Source: Pycnopodia helianthoides (taxonomy: Eukaryota; Echinodermata; Asteroidea; Forcipulatida; Asteriidae). Taken from it: a DNA stretch of 64,000 nucleotides. Below are positions 11,652 through 24,900 of the stretch, in pieces. The notes under the pieces were generated by a model. It had not been told where the DNA came from. It saw only the letters and a program-made list of their open reading frames with translations, and made no database searches. Where the stretch lies: positions 22,086,135 through 22,150,134 of the forward strand of contig CM063246.1 in the NCBI GenBank assembly GCA_032158295.1, given 5' to 3'. Both the position numbers and the translations under genes were made by a program. The first letter of the stretch is position 1; the number at the start of each line of letters is the position of its first letter.

Positions 11652-12326
11652 TCTGGGTACCCGTTCCCTTCGGCATCTTGCAAACTTGGCACCAACAAAC
11701 TTGGCACCTAGCAAATTTGGCACACACAAACTTGGCACGTGCACAAATACAAATTTGGCACCCTGTCGAAAAAACTGATTCGCGCTGTTTTGTACATGGA
11801 GGTAGTTTAAAACATAAACAAATAGGTACGAAGACAAATGTGTACTTAATTTAAAAAAATTAATAACTGTTACTAACTGAATAAATAAATAAATAAATTT
11901 GTTTCAGACTGTTTAACAAAAAATGAATCACTATTAAACAATAACGTTATTTTATGAATAAATAAATTTGTAGTTTATTTTTAAGTTGACTAAAAAAATA
12001 ATAACAATAGTAATAAACAAATAAATCAAAATCAAAACATCCCTCATTTTTATTGTAAAGTATATTTACGTTACTTTTTTTAACCATTTGACATTCCAGC
12101 AATCAGGTAGTGAGTGATTGCTTGGTGCCGAGTTTGTTAGTCAAAAATAGACCAGGGCCGAGTTCGTATGGTGCCGACATTCTTGGTGCTGATGGGTGAC
12201 GAGTTTGCAAGGTACTGAGTTTGCAAGGTGCTGAATTTGTGGGTGCCGAGTTTGCGAAGTGTCGAAGTGTCCGTATTCGTATTTGTGAGGCGAGTTTGCG
12301 AGGTGCCAAAGTGTCTGTATTGTTAT
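11652..12326. mobile_element. Fold-back element with repeated subtermini
   Basis: The left end carries about five copies of a CAAACTTGGCACC-like motif (11690-11763). The right end carries about eight inverse copies (GGTGCCGAGTTTG-like, about 12124-12306). The interior (11770-12110) is AT-rich without a coding frame. The element splits a repeat unit cleanly: ttatctgat at 11644-11652 and atgtgcatcttt at 12325-12336 are contiguous in the uninterrupted units. Repeated motifs at both ends in inverse orientation are characteristic of fold-back transposons. Confidence 0.7.
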
Positions 12327-12954
12327 GTGCATCTTTGAAAATTAAAGTGGGCCTCTCCCTACCACATTTCCATTAAATTTTGGTGATAGAGCTCTTTAAT
12401 AATATATGTTTATTAATACTGGATTTCATTTCATGTATTTGCAAAATGAAAATGCCCTTGCCCTTGTGGCAAGGTACTGTGGAATCCTTCAAATTTTGAG
12501 GCTGAAAATGTATGCACTTTCCAAACAACGCAAACATGAGTACACAATTATGTTTTCATGTTTCAATGTTTAAAAGGAATTTACCTTAGACTGGAGAAGG
12601 CATCATTATTCAGATCTCAGACATCTAGTTGTTGACGGGTAGATCTCTCTGGAGATGGCAAGGTTCAGCTGTACACAAAAATAAATAATTAATAATTTAT
12701 TTTATTGCATGAACGATAAAATATAGTATTCACCGCAGATGACCCCCACAGTGTATGAGAGCCGTGGTGCAATGCACGGCTCTGACAGTTTTGACAATAG
12801 CTCATCGCTTTAATTTGAGTTAACATAATATTGAAACCCTCCACCACCCCCATTTCGTCCTCCATCAATGTGTGGTTTCCTCTGCCTGATGGGGACAAGT
12901 AATTACTGGGGAAGGCAGGGATTCATGTTCAAAGTTAAGATTTAAATATGCAAT

Positions 12955-13435
12955 CTGGTAACACTGATAGCACCCTCTTGTTCAGGTGGGGCTAGGTACT
13001 GTAGTCCAACCGCACGTGCCAACGGTGGATTCACTTTTTAAGCTTTATTATACTGGGCTTACAATTGAGTTACATTATTACATATTGCTGTTTTAGTGTT
13101 TTATAGGGGTTTGACAAAAGGGCCCCTCTTTTCTTTTTATTATCATTTGATACACCTCTGTGGCATTATTTTCTAAGGAAGTGGACTGCCAATGTATGGG
13201 GTCAAACAAATGAATGGCGGGTTAGTCGGCAATGATAACGTTGTAATGTTTATTTGGTAAAACTAGCACCCTCTTGTTACGGTGGGGCTAGTTCATGTAA
13301 TCCAACCGCATGTACCAGCAGTGGAATCACTTTAACCCTTGTATAAATTATGCAATTATATCAAAGTTTTTTAGAAAACACTGCTTTTAGTGTTTTATTG
13401 GGGTGGGCAAGCTGCCCCCCTTTTTATCGACAATA
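12955..13435. repeat. Diverged tandem duplication, two ~170-bp copies
   Basis: Segments at about 12956-13130 and 13250-13430 share agcaccctcttgtt, ggtggggctag, tccaaccgca and gtgttttat(a/t)ggggt in the same order. A C-rich and G-rich edge follows the second copy. No coding potential was recognised, and the short frame at 13395-13589 is not supported. Confidence 0.6.
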
Positions 13436-14030
13436 ATTCTAAGCCTTGTATTAGCATCATTTGAAAACACTGCTGTTCAAGTGTGGTAAAGAAGCTGGGA
13501 AAGCTGCCAAGGAATCCGGGCCCGGTACATTTGATTGGGCAAGCTGCCCTTGGGCATTTGCCCTTGAATAAGTCTTGATTAATTTTCATGTATTTCGTAC
13601 ATGTTTGCCAAACTGGTAATTGGCCAGATTTTGTTGGGAAATAAAAGCAGTTGAAGCTGTGCCAAAAGTCAAGAAGTTATTTTGCTGTTATGTTCTTTGG
13701 GGGTGTCGTCTGAGAATAAGAAAATAGCAAAATCTCTTGAGTGCAGGGTGAGGACCCCCCTCCTGAAGCGCCAGATGGTATCAACTTTTCTTTAAAGTAT
13801 ATGGACATTTCTAAATTGCTTTCAGTCACTCATTGGCGCTAATTGCCATATGGATGTTTAAATAATTAAATGTAAATAATTAGATAAAAGTCAATTTGTG
13901 TTATTTTTTTATTTAGGAATTTACCTTGTACTGGAGAGTGCACCTCCTTTGCTTTAGGCAAGCAAGTCAAGACATCTTCCTGTTGATGGGTAGATCTCTT
14001 TGGAGATGGTAAAAGCCTACTGCAACACAA

Positions 14031-15415
14031 ACAAATGATTAAAACAGGTAGTTAAAAATAATGTTACATTAGGATTTTGTGTATACTTTCAATCAAAAAT
14101 AAATACAGAAAATTAATACCAGCAAAGAGTCATATCATTGAGTCCTCAGAATGAAACTCATCTAGCAAATGCATGCACAACTTAAATAACCAGGGGATCA
14201 GGTGTGCTCAGTGGCTTCAAATGATTAAAACAGTTAGTTTCAATTAAATAGCTTTTTACATGAGGATTTTTGTGCTTACTTTTAATCAAAAATAAAATTT
14301 AGAAAACTGAAAACAGAAAGAAAGAAAAGTGAGTTGAATTAAAAATAGAGGAATCCTTTTCTTCCTTTCCACTTTTCCTGAAACATGTCAATGCTGAGGA
14401 GATCGCTAAAACTGTTACTAACAATGCGCACTTTGTTTTATGATGAGTTCTACTTTTCCCCCTTTTCTAACTATTGATAAGAACTACTGTATTTAATCAA
14501 CACAGGATATTAATGTGTCTAGATCGAATACAATGGTGTAATTTGAACCAATACATTATCAAAGAAAAACATTATTAAATAATATTAAAAAATTAATAAC
14601 AGGGTAGCAAAACTTATTATCAGTGGTACGGGTGATTTGATAGCAATTAATTGTACATCATATAATAAATTGTACTTTTTGCAGTGAAGGCTGCCAGTCA
14701 TTTTGCCAACCACTGATACATATTTCTACACCTGCAGATTTAAGTTGATAAATTGTACCTAGCCATTTTCCTCCAGTGTTTACAAAGATATTCAAACAGT
14801 GTGTGAATAGTCACTAGTTTGTAAGGTCATGTGAATATGCAAGTAGTTTTTTGGAATACATTAACCCAGAATTGTAAAGATAACCAAGAATGTCTAGAAG
14901 TAGGTGTGGCCTTTTGTGCAAGTGGTAGTGAAATGGTGAGTGATAAAGGCGAGTAATTTTGGTTGCACATACCAAGAAACACCCTAGTCATTTGCTGCAT
15001 GTCTGATCTAAGATCTCCACAGTGGTATAACTTCTCTCTGCAAATCAAATGCTTAACTGTTTGAGCAATTGGCTCCATGAAATATCTCTTTGGGATTTGT
15101 TCTACTAAACTAAGCACTGGAAGACTAAGATAAACTTAAAAGCATTGAGGCTACCATTAAGTGACAACTGACAAACGATGGATGGCAAAGTAACTCACCA
15201 AACTGCAAAAAAGATTTATTACAGCCAGGAGTGACAGTGTTAGAAAAAATCACAAACTTAATTAATCCATGGTAGTTTTTAACAGTACGTACCTTTTATA
15301 ATTAGCATTTTATTTATTTTGTGGTCAACATAACCCCTTTCAAATGGCCTGAAATATCAGATCAGAGCCTTTAGACTACATAAACAAATTCCAACCCATC
15401 AAGCCATCTGGTTTC
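14031..15415. other. Intergenic AT-rich sequence with a small duplication
   Basis: Segments 14033-14130 and 14217-14315 are diverged tandem copies (caaatgattaaaacag followed by aatcaaaaataaa). Nothing else is recognisable; the reverse open frame at 14827-15117 has no family resemblance or splice context that I can support. Confidence 0.5.
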
Positions 15416-16590
15416 AGCCAGGGCCCAATTTTTCAGTAAGCACAAAAAATTGCTAAGCACATAAAAATTAGTTTAGCCCCAGGCTAAGAGAAAAGTTTAC
15501 AACCTCAATGGGAATTCTTAAAACTAAGAGAGGAAAATAGACTGATTGCACAACCAATGTTTACATGTCATCACGTGACTTATAGTGGGTATTAGGTCAT
15601 CTGCGGGTGGCAAAGACGCGCAAAGACTATGTTGTGATAGAGAGCGAGTACACCGACAGTCGGCTTAATTTTTGTAAATATTAGCACAATTACTAAGCTC
15701 TTTATTTACGTTGTATGTTGTGACATTGATTTAAATCACATTACTTTTTCATAATTACAAGTATTCTACTACAAAATGAGATTTATTTTGAATTATGCAC
15801 TACCGACGTCAGACGACTATGTAGCCACCCGGTCTTATAGTTTGTAATGTAAATCAATGTAATAAAAGTAAAAATGAACATTAGCCTTGACGAATTTCAA
15901 ATAGCCAAAATAATCACAGTTTTGGAAAGCCTTTTCCTTAAAAAAAAAAATGATTTCAGCTTCAAAATTTTGACATTTGTGTTGAAAAGTGTGCCATCAT
16001 CTGTGTGTATGAGCACCATATAGCGAGCATTACGCTCTTTGTGGTAGATTTTCCAAAACTTGCTGGAACGGTCCTTACTGGATTATTTCATCAGCCACTC
16101 CGGTGAGGTCTCTGGTAGTGGTATAAAACATATTCTTCACAAAAAGAAAACCCTCGATCGAAACAAACAAATGCAACCATCATCATGTACTTTACAACAA
16201 CAAACACTTTTTGTTGATGTTTAACACCCACTATGTAGGCCTATAGGTCACATGACTTGTAGAGCGCAATCGATCGAATGATGGAATTTGTTTTGGTCAA
16301 ACAATCAACCCAGGGTAATTTCCTTTTGTTACATGCTATTTGGCTAGGTCTCAAGGTTTGGCGGAGTAAACAAAACTTGTCTCATGGCTTCATGGAGAAT
16401 TTTAATTTTTATTTGTCAGACTGACATGGCTCTCACAACATCAGCTGTGGACATCTGTTGACGATGGAGGTGTACACATTAGGCTAATGGTAATTGATAG
16501 ACACTTGCATACAGGTTTCAACAGACATAGTATAAATGTTAATGCAGACAATGTAATATTGTGCACATGTATTTGGCATTGACAGTGAGT
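15416..16590. other. Intergenic; MITE-like fragment at its start
   Basis: Around 15418-15500 the sequence (agggcccaattt, taagcacaa, ttgctaagcac) resembles one end of the fold-back MITE at 18259-18500, so it is probably a diverged relative. The remainder shows no gene, RNA or repeat that I can name. Confidence 0.45.
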
Positions 16591-16593
16591 TAG

Positions 16594-16785
16594 CCAGTGG
16601 CATAAGGGGGGGGGGTGAGCAGGAGCCCCCTGCTCGGAACCCTTGCCCCCTCCCTCCCCCAGATAACAAAAACAAATCGAAAATTGTTTACAAATGAATG
16701 GCTCTAAACATTCAAAAAAATAAAATAAAAATTATGTCTCTGCCCCTGCATGTTAAATGAAAATGTCTAGTTACGCCCAGCACTG
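16594..16785. mobile_element. Short hAT-like MITE remnant
   Basis: It begins CAGTGGCATAAGGGGG and ends gttacgcccagcactg, whose inverse (CAGTGCTGGGCGTAAC) is a plausible partner terminus of the CAGTGGCGTAAC type common in hAT elements. The interior has a G-run and a C-run in inverse relation (16606-16660). I see no convincing 8-bp target duplication, so the boundaries are tentative. Confidence 0.45.
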
Positions 16786-16989
16786 CAATCTGCAGCAACG
16801 CCAAAACTCATATAGGCCCCAAGTCTGACTCTCTGCTCTGGCAACAGCCTTTAATTACTTAGTGTTTCGTCACTGTAGGCTAGTGTTTGTTAAGAACTTT
16901 GGGGAATTTTGTTTATCTATTTATTGTTTTATTTTGTGGAAAAAAGTGGGGTAGTCATGGTAGTGTGCCTCAGTTGTTAAATGGAAAAG

Positions 16990-17380
16990 CAGTTTTCTCT
17001 TGAGGGCAAAGTATACCTTTGGTTTTTGGGACCGTTTGATTGTTTTAAACCAACATAAATAAAGATAGATATAGTACAATGAAACTAACCTGTGAAAATT
17101 TCATTTCAAAAGGTGGTCGCGTTTTAGAAATATCGCCAAAATCCGCAGCGAATATGTCCACGCATAAAAAAGAATCGCTAATATAGGAATACACAATCTG
17201 AGAAACGTTTCTGGCAGATTCAAATTTTTGGGGATAAAAACTGACATCTTTTTCCATATCCACATTATTTTGAATTGAAATATTTCTCAAAATGCTTCAT
17301 ACTATCGAAAGTTACTGTACTTCTAACCAAGTAAGTTTGTATTGCCATGATTACCAATCGTACACCTTCCCTTTAAGCAC
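16990..17380. repeat. Possible interspersed repeat
   Basis: The stretch runs from ggcaaagtatacctttgg to taccaatcgtacaccttccc. The weak inverse similarity of the two ends suggests a MITE. The reverse open frame at 17045-17290 lies wholly inside it and is not supported as a gene. Following sequence to about 18250 is intergenic with nothing recognised. Confidence 0.3.
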
Positions 17381-18258
17381 TTTGACCTTTTTAATTTTAA
17401 TCTTATATTGAGTTTCACCTTGAAAACAGCTTGAGAAAGAAAGAAGAAAAAACGCCCATGGGCATTTTTTACAATTTGTAAGAACTCCCCCCGTGCACAA
17501 GTACACACTACCCTCCTTCTTGTAAAGTTGTAACACTCTTTTCTTGACCGTGGTGATAGAAAATTAAGAGTTTTTTTTTTTATTCAGCATTTTAGAAAAT
17601 GCTCTAAAAAGCAAGCCAACACATCTTGACCATGTGCGATTTTTAACTTTGCGCGTGGTGCCGAAAACACTGAAATTTCTTCAAATTATGCGTATGAAAA
17701 TTCCCTATCATCACTCTCATTCTTAAGACAAGAAAATTCGTAACTTACCATCGCGTTTTTTTAGTAGTTTACTTTCGGAACTCCGTTGAAAAACCGACTT
17801 TTTGGAGCAAATGGCATTGATGTTATTTGTTTCGAAGTCTTCCACTTTATCTTCACGGACGGCTAAACAACAGCACCTGGCTGGCCGAAACAACACCTGA
17901 CATCCAATGGGCGGGGTGCATGCTGCCCGTCCTTATTTGCATAACAAAGCCTGACCTTTTGATTGGCTAACTTTTGTACTATATTTGGAAATAAAATTGA
18001 CTTGTCTCTAAGGCCTGGGGATTAGACTATTTATTTTGAACGGGCTGATTAGAGATGTTTTCTTGCATGGGATGCACTCGTTTAATTATTTAACCAATGT
18101 TTAGCCAGCGGGATTTGATTTCATTTGTTTTTCCGAAGAGAAAAATAATGTCCCTTGAAGCGAATGGAATACACCATGAAAAAGAGTGACCATAGTTCTC
18201 AGCCTCGCTAATGGGCAGCGCACCGTATCGATACCTCTCGTCACTAACCCCTCAGGCT

Positions 18259-18500
18259 GGCCCAATTTCATAGAGCTGCTAAGCACAACAATTTGCTTAG
18301 CATGAAATTTTCTTCATTGATAAAAACAAGATTGCCAACCAAATTTCCACGTGATTTTCAGGATAAGCAAACAACAGCTGAATACCAGTAACAAGCAATA
18401 TGCAACACATGGAAATTTGGTTGGTAACACTGTTTTTATCAAGGAAGAAATTTCATGCTAAGCAAATTGTTGTGCTTAGCAGCTCTATGAAATTGGGCCC
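18259..18500. mobile_element. Fold-back MITE with ~95-bp arms upstream of HSF1
   Basis: The left arm begins GGCCCAATTTCATAGAGCTG and the right arm ends with the exact inverse followed by GGGCCC. Pairing, with a few mismatches, continues through the gctaagcacaacaatttgct and caaccaaatttcca motifs, leaving a ~50-bp loop. No coding frame is present. It ends about 480 bp before the HSF1 start codon, so it lies in the probable upstream region. A partial relative lies near 15418. Confidence 0.8.
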
Positions 18501-18976
18501 ACTGGTTGGTATGTGCTAAAAAACAACGCTGATTGGCTCCCTAAAGTGACGACTACTTTGCGTGCACGCTTGCTTAGAACGCGCGTGTAAAAATGCGAGT
18601 ATTTGACGCGATTCCATTTCGAATCACGGTCACCCTAAACTGCATAGAGTTAGACAACACAAGATCAAAGAAGAATGACAGGGGACCAGTTGCTCTCTGA
18701 CTTTAGGCCTTATTTGCGGGTTACCATAATTGAGCAGGCGCGTAAAGTGGATCGGCCACAAGCTTGATTAAAATGTGCTGGATTTGAACCAATTCCAGGG
18801 GTTGAGCGAGCTGCTGGACAAAACGGCGTGGCGAGATCGATCACCCCTGGGAACGAGGTTGCCTATTTCCTGCATAAACTAATTTAATCATTTCCAAGAT
18901 GGCGCCGAGCCCGCGAGACTTGCGTCACATTTGTTCATGTTCTTAGACACGATTATAACTTCAAAGCAACAAAATC

Positions 18977-21900
18977 ATGGCTGTGCAGGACGTCAAAGGT
19001 ATGATTGTACCAGGTTCTGGCGTGCCTGGGTTCTTGTCGAAGTTGTGGCTACTTGTGGATGACGCAGACAATGACGAATTGATCGGATGGAGTCACGTAA
19101 GTTTTGATGAGATCTGCAGACTCATTTTTAATTATTGAGTTGACTTTTTACTGATCTACAATCATCTACATCTACTAACTACTTGTCAAAGGCTGTTCAG
19201 CATCAAGGGTGCGGCTGCCGACGGTGGACGGCTTGGGTGCCAAAATATATACAAAATAGAAATATATGTGCAAGTAAAATAAAACTAGAAATGAGTAGTT
19301 ACAACATACACTGGAGTTTCGGTTGTTTTGTCAATAACAAACTTTGAATCAATGTATTAAATGATTAATTTGACACCTGATTGACGACATCAGGATGACG
19401 AAAACATGTTTTTTATATACTCCTAGTTCTACTGCTAGAACTATGAATAATGATTACTATGAGGTTTGATCCGCTATCGTCTCCACGAACCTCATAAAGC
19501 TACATGTACTAAATTCTATTCAAAACTTTTTGCACTTCACGTTTACATGCCAACACTACAGTTCTCTTTGAAACCGGATCTTGCCAAAAGTATGCTCTAC
19601 GTGTTTCTTAATCCTATACTCTCATTAAGCGTTGCGCAGGTCCAGAAAATCAACTCTGCAAATAAAAAATTGTTAAGAAGCGATAAATTATTACCGTAAT
19701 TTAGATCCCATTCAAACAGTGTTGTAACAAATATGGCGAGGAGTTGCATGATTTGTGTACAAAACCAACCCACAGTTGCCAGGACCAGCGAGGAGTACCA
19801 GTTTGTTTTTCCTACGAATGTTTGCTGCGCTTCATCAAACTGCTGCAGGATGCTGCTGGATCTAAGTTAGAGCACAGGCTTTCATTTGATGTATTGTTTG
19901 TGTCTTTTAAGACTGTAGTTGACTGAAGTAAAGGTCAAAGAGGGTGACACTTTCGAAGTAACATGTTTTATGTGCCAAAGATGGCACAAAAATTCTAACT
20001 CTTGACATATGGTTCAGTTGATGTAAAGTTTTAAATAATAAACTTTTAAATAATAAATGTGACTGCTTCGCCAAGGCTAAATTTATTAATATATACTGCA
20101 TGGACCTTCAAATGAATTGTGGTGAGAGAATCCAAAGAAATTGCGTTAGGATAAACCGCTACTAATATCCCCAAAAGCAGGCATGGATAATTGCAGGCTT
20201 GTCGAGGGCTTTTCTATATATTTTTTAGGGGGGTGGTGGGTGGTGTTGGGGGCTGGGGAAGGTCGGGGGCCAGAAAGATAGGGGCGGATAGGTGGGGGCG
20301 GAGAGGCAGGGGTGGAGAGGTAGGGCGGAGGGGGGAAAGATAATATGGCAAAAAGGAACTTTTTTCAGCCCCCCCCCCCCCCACCCTCCCAATTTTGTTT
20401 TATTTTAATAAATAAATAAGGAAAAACAAATATATATTAATTATTAATAAGAATAATGATAATGACAATTTTATTTTAAAAATAGTACCAGGTAGAACTA
20501 ATACTACAAACTGCACCAGTTTACTTATTGTTGTTGACCAAAGCATACACAGAAAATCCCTATAAGCTAAGATGTATCAAATCTGAAATCAAAATAAAAT
20601 ATATGTTCATTAATGCAAACAACTCTGTATTTTACTCCCATTACAGAATGGAAACAGCTTTATCGTTCAGGACCAGACCCGCTTTGCCAAAGAAATCTTG
20701 CCCAATTATTTCAAGCACAACAACATGGCTAGCTTCATCCGCCAACTCAACATGTGTAAGTTTACCAAACATTAAGGGAACACTAATCTCTGTCATCCAT
20801 TTTTTTGTAATGCGAGTCCTCTAAAACCAATTTACATCAATGAATAGTTCCTCATTAATGTTATACTAATTGTATATTGTCATTTGTGATGGATTTGTGA
20901 ATGCTAAACTTGTTGAGTTGAGCATTGTTTTGGCTTGATTTTGCAGATGGTTTTCGGAAGAAGGCAAACCTTGAGCATGGAACTCTCAAAGCGGAGAAAG
21001 ATGACATTGAGTTTCAGCACCCGAACTTTAAGAGAGGGAAAGTGGGCCAGCTTGAGCAAATCAAAAGAAAGGTTTGTTGAAAAACAAGTATCACTTGAAG
21101 CATTTGTTGACATTGTTGATCTTGCTTTTAAAAAAGTCAACACAAAAAGGGTTCAGTTTTTGTTTTGTTCTTGTTCTGTATTCAAAGGAGGGGTTAGACG
21201 CGTTGTGTTTTTGTACTCGGCAGCGAGGCTCTAAATTGACAAAATGAACCTCTTTCTCCTCCAGGTGTCTGCTCGAGAGGAATCAAAGCTCAAAATTGAT
21301 AACGTGCATCGCATTCTGAGTGATGTCCAAGATATGAAAGGCAAACAGAACAATATATCGGACACTTTGGAGGGTATTCAGAGGTAAGTATAAACGGCTG
21401 TCAATTCCCCAAAGAGGTGGTGATTTTTCAGTTTGAATAACGTGTCAGTAATTGCTTGGGCCAGTCCCAAGCTCTTTATCCAGTCAAATGGTTTTCAGAG
21501 CTATTGGAGATGACCTACATGCTAGAGTCCACTGTTTTGGGGTTCATTTTATGACAGGAAAGTTTCACTCATTGAGTATAGCTGCAGCAATGGGCTTGTG
21601 TGTTTGTGCATTGCCTAATTCGTACCATTAAGAATACGTGTACAACATGATAACCCCGAAACATGTCTTACGTGCCTCTCAGCCTTATCAAGACTTGAGC
21701 TTATCAAGTCAAAGTTAATATCCCCTGAACATGTCTTATGTGCCTCTCAGCCTCACTTTGGTTTCCTACTTGTTTATATGGAAGGTGAAGAAAAATGCTG
21801 TAGTGTCAAAATTAATGTTGTATGTGTTCACCTTGATAGAGAGAATCAGGTATTATGGCGGGAAGTCGTACATCTCAGGCAGCGGCATGAGAAGCAGCAG

Positions 21901-24900
21901 AAGATTGTGAACCGTCTGATCCAGTTTCTAATTACTATGGTCAAGCCAGTCGGCCTTAAGAGAAAACAGTGAGTACATCAAATTTATTACAAGTAAAAAC
22001 GAGTCTCTGAGTATTTCGACTGAGGGGTAAAATGTGTGACGTCACCAAACTTTCTTAAAACTCCCCTTGCTTGAGAACGTTGCACCCAAGCATTTACTGC
22101 TATGATTTGTACGATAAGCGTTGACGCTTTACAGAGGTTTAGTTTGGACACTGCAAGGTTTCGCAGCCTTCTTTGATATCCTTCATCCTCGTCTGCATGT
22201 AGCCACCTACATCTCATTTTTTAAAAGTTGACACTAATGTTCAACTCTTGTTGGAGTTCTTTTTAAGGGCTTGCAGACATCATCAGCTTATCAAGTCAAA
22301 GTTAATGTCCAGTGTGGCTGTTGTTCACACTATAACTTCATTTATATAAAACAAATCGTTATTGAATCCAACGAAGGAGGCAAAACCAGGACATTTTTTG
22401 CCAGTAATAATTTGTCACTGTTGTTCTAAATGTTTGTTTTGAATCAGGCCACTGATGATCGAGCCAGCCTCAGAGGAAAGTCAATCCAAGTACTCAAGAT
22501 ATGCCCCTTATAGTGACACTCATCAGATTGTAAGCCAACAACCTGTAAGTTGAAAACAATTACATAAATCAAGAGACGTCCTCAATCAGTTTTGAATTGA
22601 TGGTGCAAATTCATAGAGTTTGGGAAGCGGGCAAATCTTTCTGCTCACAAATTGGTATGGACAAATAATGAATAAATAAACTTAGTTAGTATTGTGTGTT
22701 TCAGACAAAAAATGTAAATGATTTTCCAGGAGGGTTTTTTTTAATTGCAAAGAGTACGAATAAAATCTTTGATAGGACAAGTGGGTGTAACTGGAAACTT
22801 TCCAGTGCTCTTGTGCAACTTTTTTTTTCTTAACACAAAAGACCATTTTCAAATTTGTATTCAGTAATTTTACAGTCACTTTTTAACGCATACCGTACTT
22901 TGTCCTTTAAGTGTTTGTAACATTAACAATCATGACTCCATTTTGTACCTACAGAGTGAGTATGACACCGACCTTGACAACCTCCCCGGCCTAAGTCATT
23001 CAGAACCCATCTTGGCAGATGTGACAGAACTTCCCATTGATGCCTTCCAAGCATGTCCGAGCAACGTCGGTGATAATAACAGTGGGCCGCCAGCAGAACT
23101 TGATCTGTCCACAGGACAACTTGACCCCTCTCTGTACGACCTTGACATATCCACTGACTCGACAGATGACGTCCAGAACGTCAACCTGCCCATTGTCACA
23201 ACACAAGCTAGCACGCTACTGGGAAACCTTCCTTTGTCCCCCAACCTGGAGCTATCACCCGAGATAGATGGGTCCTGCAGCAGCGGCTCCACCATGGCTC
23301 CATGTCCAGTTGAAGGAGGAGATCATCAGATAGTGAGCAAGAAAGGGAGCGGCTTTGAACTTGATGCCGGACCAATTCCATCCATGGGAGATTTGTCCAG
23401 GACAATTTCTCATCCAAACTCAAAAAGTCTGGTGAAGAGAATGCCTTCCTATGATGAGCAGCGGTAAGTCAGCACAAAAAGCTGTAGCACTCAAGTCTTT
23501 AATTTTTAATATTGTGGTGTGCTGGTGGCCAAAGGGGTCAAGTACACCAAGCAAGGGACTTAATAATAATTGCTTTATCCTTCACATGGGATGGTTAGCC
23601 TTGGGTCCTGTGTATCGTGTAATACAAGTTAAAGAACCCAGTACACTTTTTACTATAGAGAAGAGGTTCGCCTTGGTGTTTCTGGCGTAGTTTAGCTGCA
23701 GATTGCATGCAGCATATTTGCTTACCTTTTATAAGTTAACTTTTATAATTGGGTCTCATAATTTGAAATAGCTCTGTCATAAAATAATGAGCACTTCGAG
23801 ATATGAGCACTTTTATCCTGTAGATAAAATGCCCCTTATAAATTGTGTATTTAAAAAAAAAATTACTAATGTTGAATCTTGATGTTTCTTATTTCAAAAT
23901 ATCTAGGCATGAGATTGGAGAACATGTCAACAGTGTGCAGGACAATTTAGACATGATCCAAAACTTGCTGACATCGATTGGACCTTCTGATGGCTACACC
24001 CTTGACATGGATTCACTTCTTGGGGTAAAAAAATAAATAAATAAACTACTCCTGTGTGGTTTTCTGTAAGAGAACAATTGTTGGCCCCCTACTCTTGAGG
24101 AAAGTAACAACAACAAAAGCGTGGGAGACAGTTTACAACTTTCATTTCTAAGTACTGTTTGTGGATTTTAGGAAAACAACAAGGTCTGACGCTGGGAAGA
24201 AATGTTACTTATTACCAATTCAGATGGGTGTTACAGGGGTTGTATTAATTCCCGAGCCTATCCTATCTCCACTTTTGGAGTCAAATTAAGCACAAAGGAA
24301 TTGACTTCCTAAATGGTGTAAACAGTAGACGCGCATTTTGAGGAGGTGCGTTCCGCATCTGCAAGGGGTCAATATGGACAATTTACAAAACTAGGTTCAG
24401 TTACAGAACACGGGGGAAGAGCTTTATCAACTTTCAATTTGGAAGACTTCTATGGGGTAAAGGAAAGGAAAGGCAACATACTGCTGTGAACAATCTTGAG
24501 ATCAGTGAAAAGAAGACCCAGAAGCAATGCTCAACGTTCACTGTCATATCAGTGCTTTCGTTCTCTTCCTCTCTCCACAGATTTTCAGCTCAGATAATAG
24601 TGGCAGTACCACTGAGCCGGTACGTTAATGTAGCTATAGCGTTAGTCATTCGTAGTTGCATAGATTGAATATTTCAGATGGTTAGTGGGTCCTAAAATGT
24701 CTTAAGACTCAAATGCCAAATCCTCTGAGAGAATTTTTTATGCTGTCCAAAAGTCAGTTGTTGCACTAACTGTCATTGTAAGCCATTGACCCTAATCTAG
24801 TTGGGATTTTTAACTTGGGATCCTAACAAATCCATTTGAATCTGTGCTACTTTTGTAACATTTAAATCGTGTTATCCACATTGTACTTCTCACTTTAATG

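Larger units (their letters stand above)
8371..14030 (-). repeat. Array of ~600-bp units with exon-like blocks
   Basis: Reverse-strand exon-like blocks lie at 13925-14019, 12585-12668, 11383-11466, 10784-10867, 10181-10264 and 9216-9299, plus a diverged one near 8440-8524. Each typical block follows gtttgtgtacag and ends AAG|gtaaattcc. The three central blocks are 599-600 bp apart; larger gaps contain insertions. The core GATCTACCCRTCAACAAG is followed by AGATGTCT, and ATCTAC can pair with GTAGAT in several copies. A second donor-like AAAG|gtgagc recurs in each full unit, along with 90-94-codon frames that do not keep the same protein sequence throughout. The function is unknown: lncRNA exons, a decayed multi-exon gene or a satellite are all possible. 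Confidence 0.75.

Noticed and set aside
22943..23467. Stand-alone 174-residue gene
   Set aside because: It is HSF1 exon 7 (22955-23463) with short readthrough into the introns on both sides.
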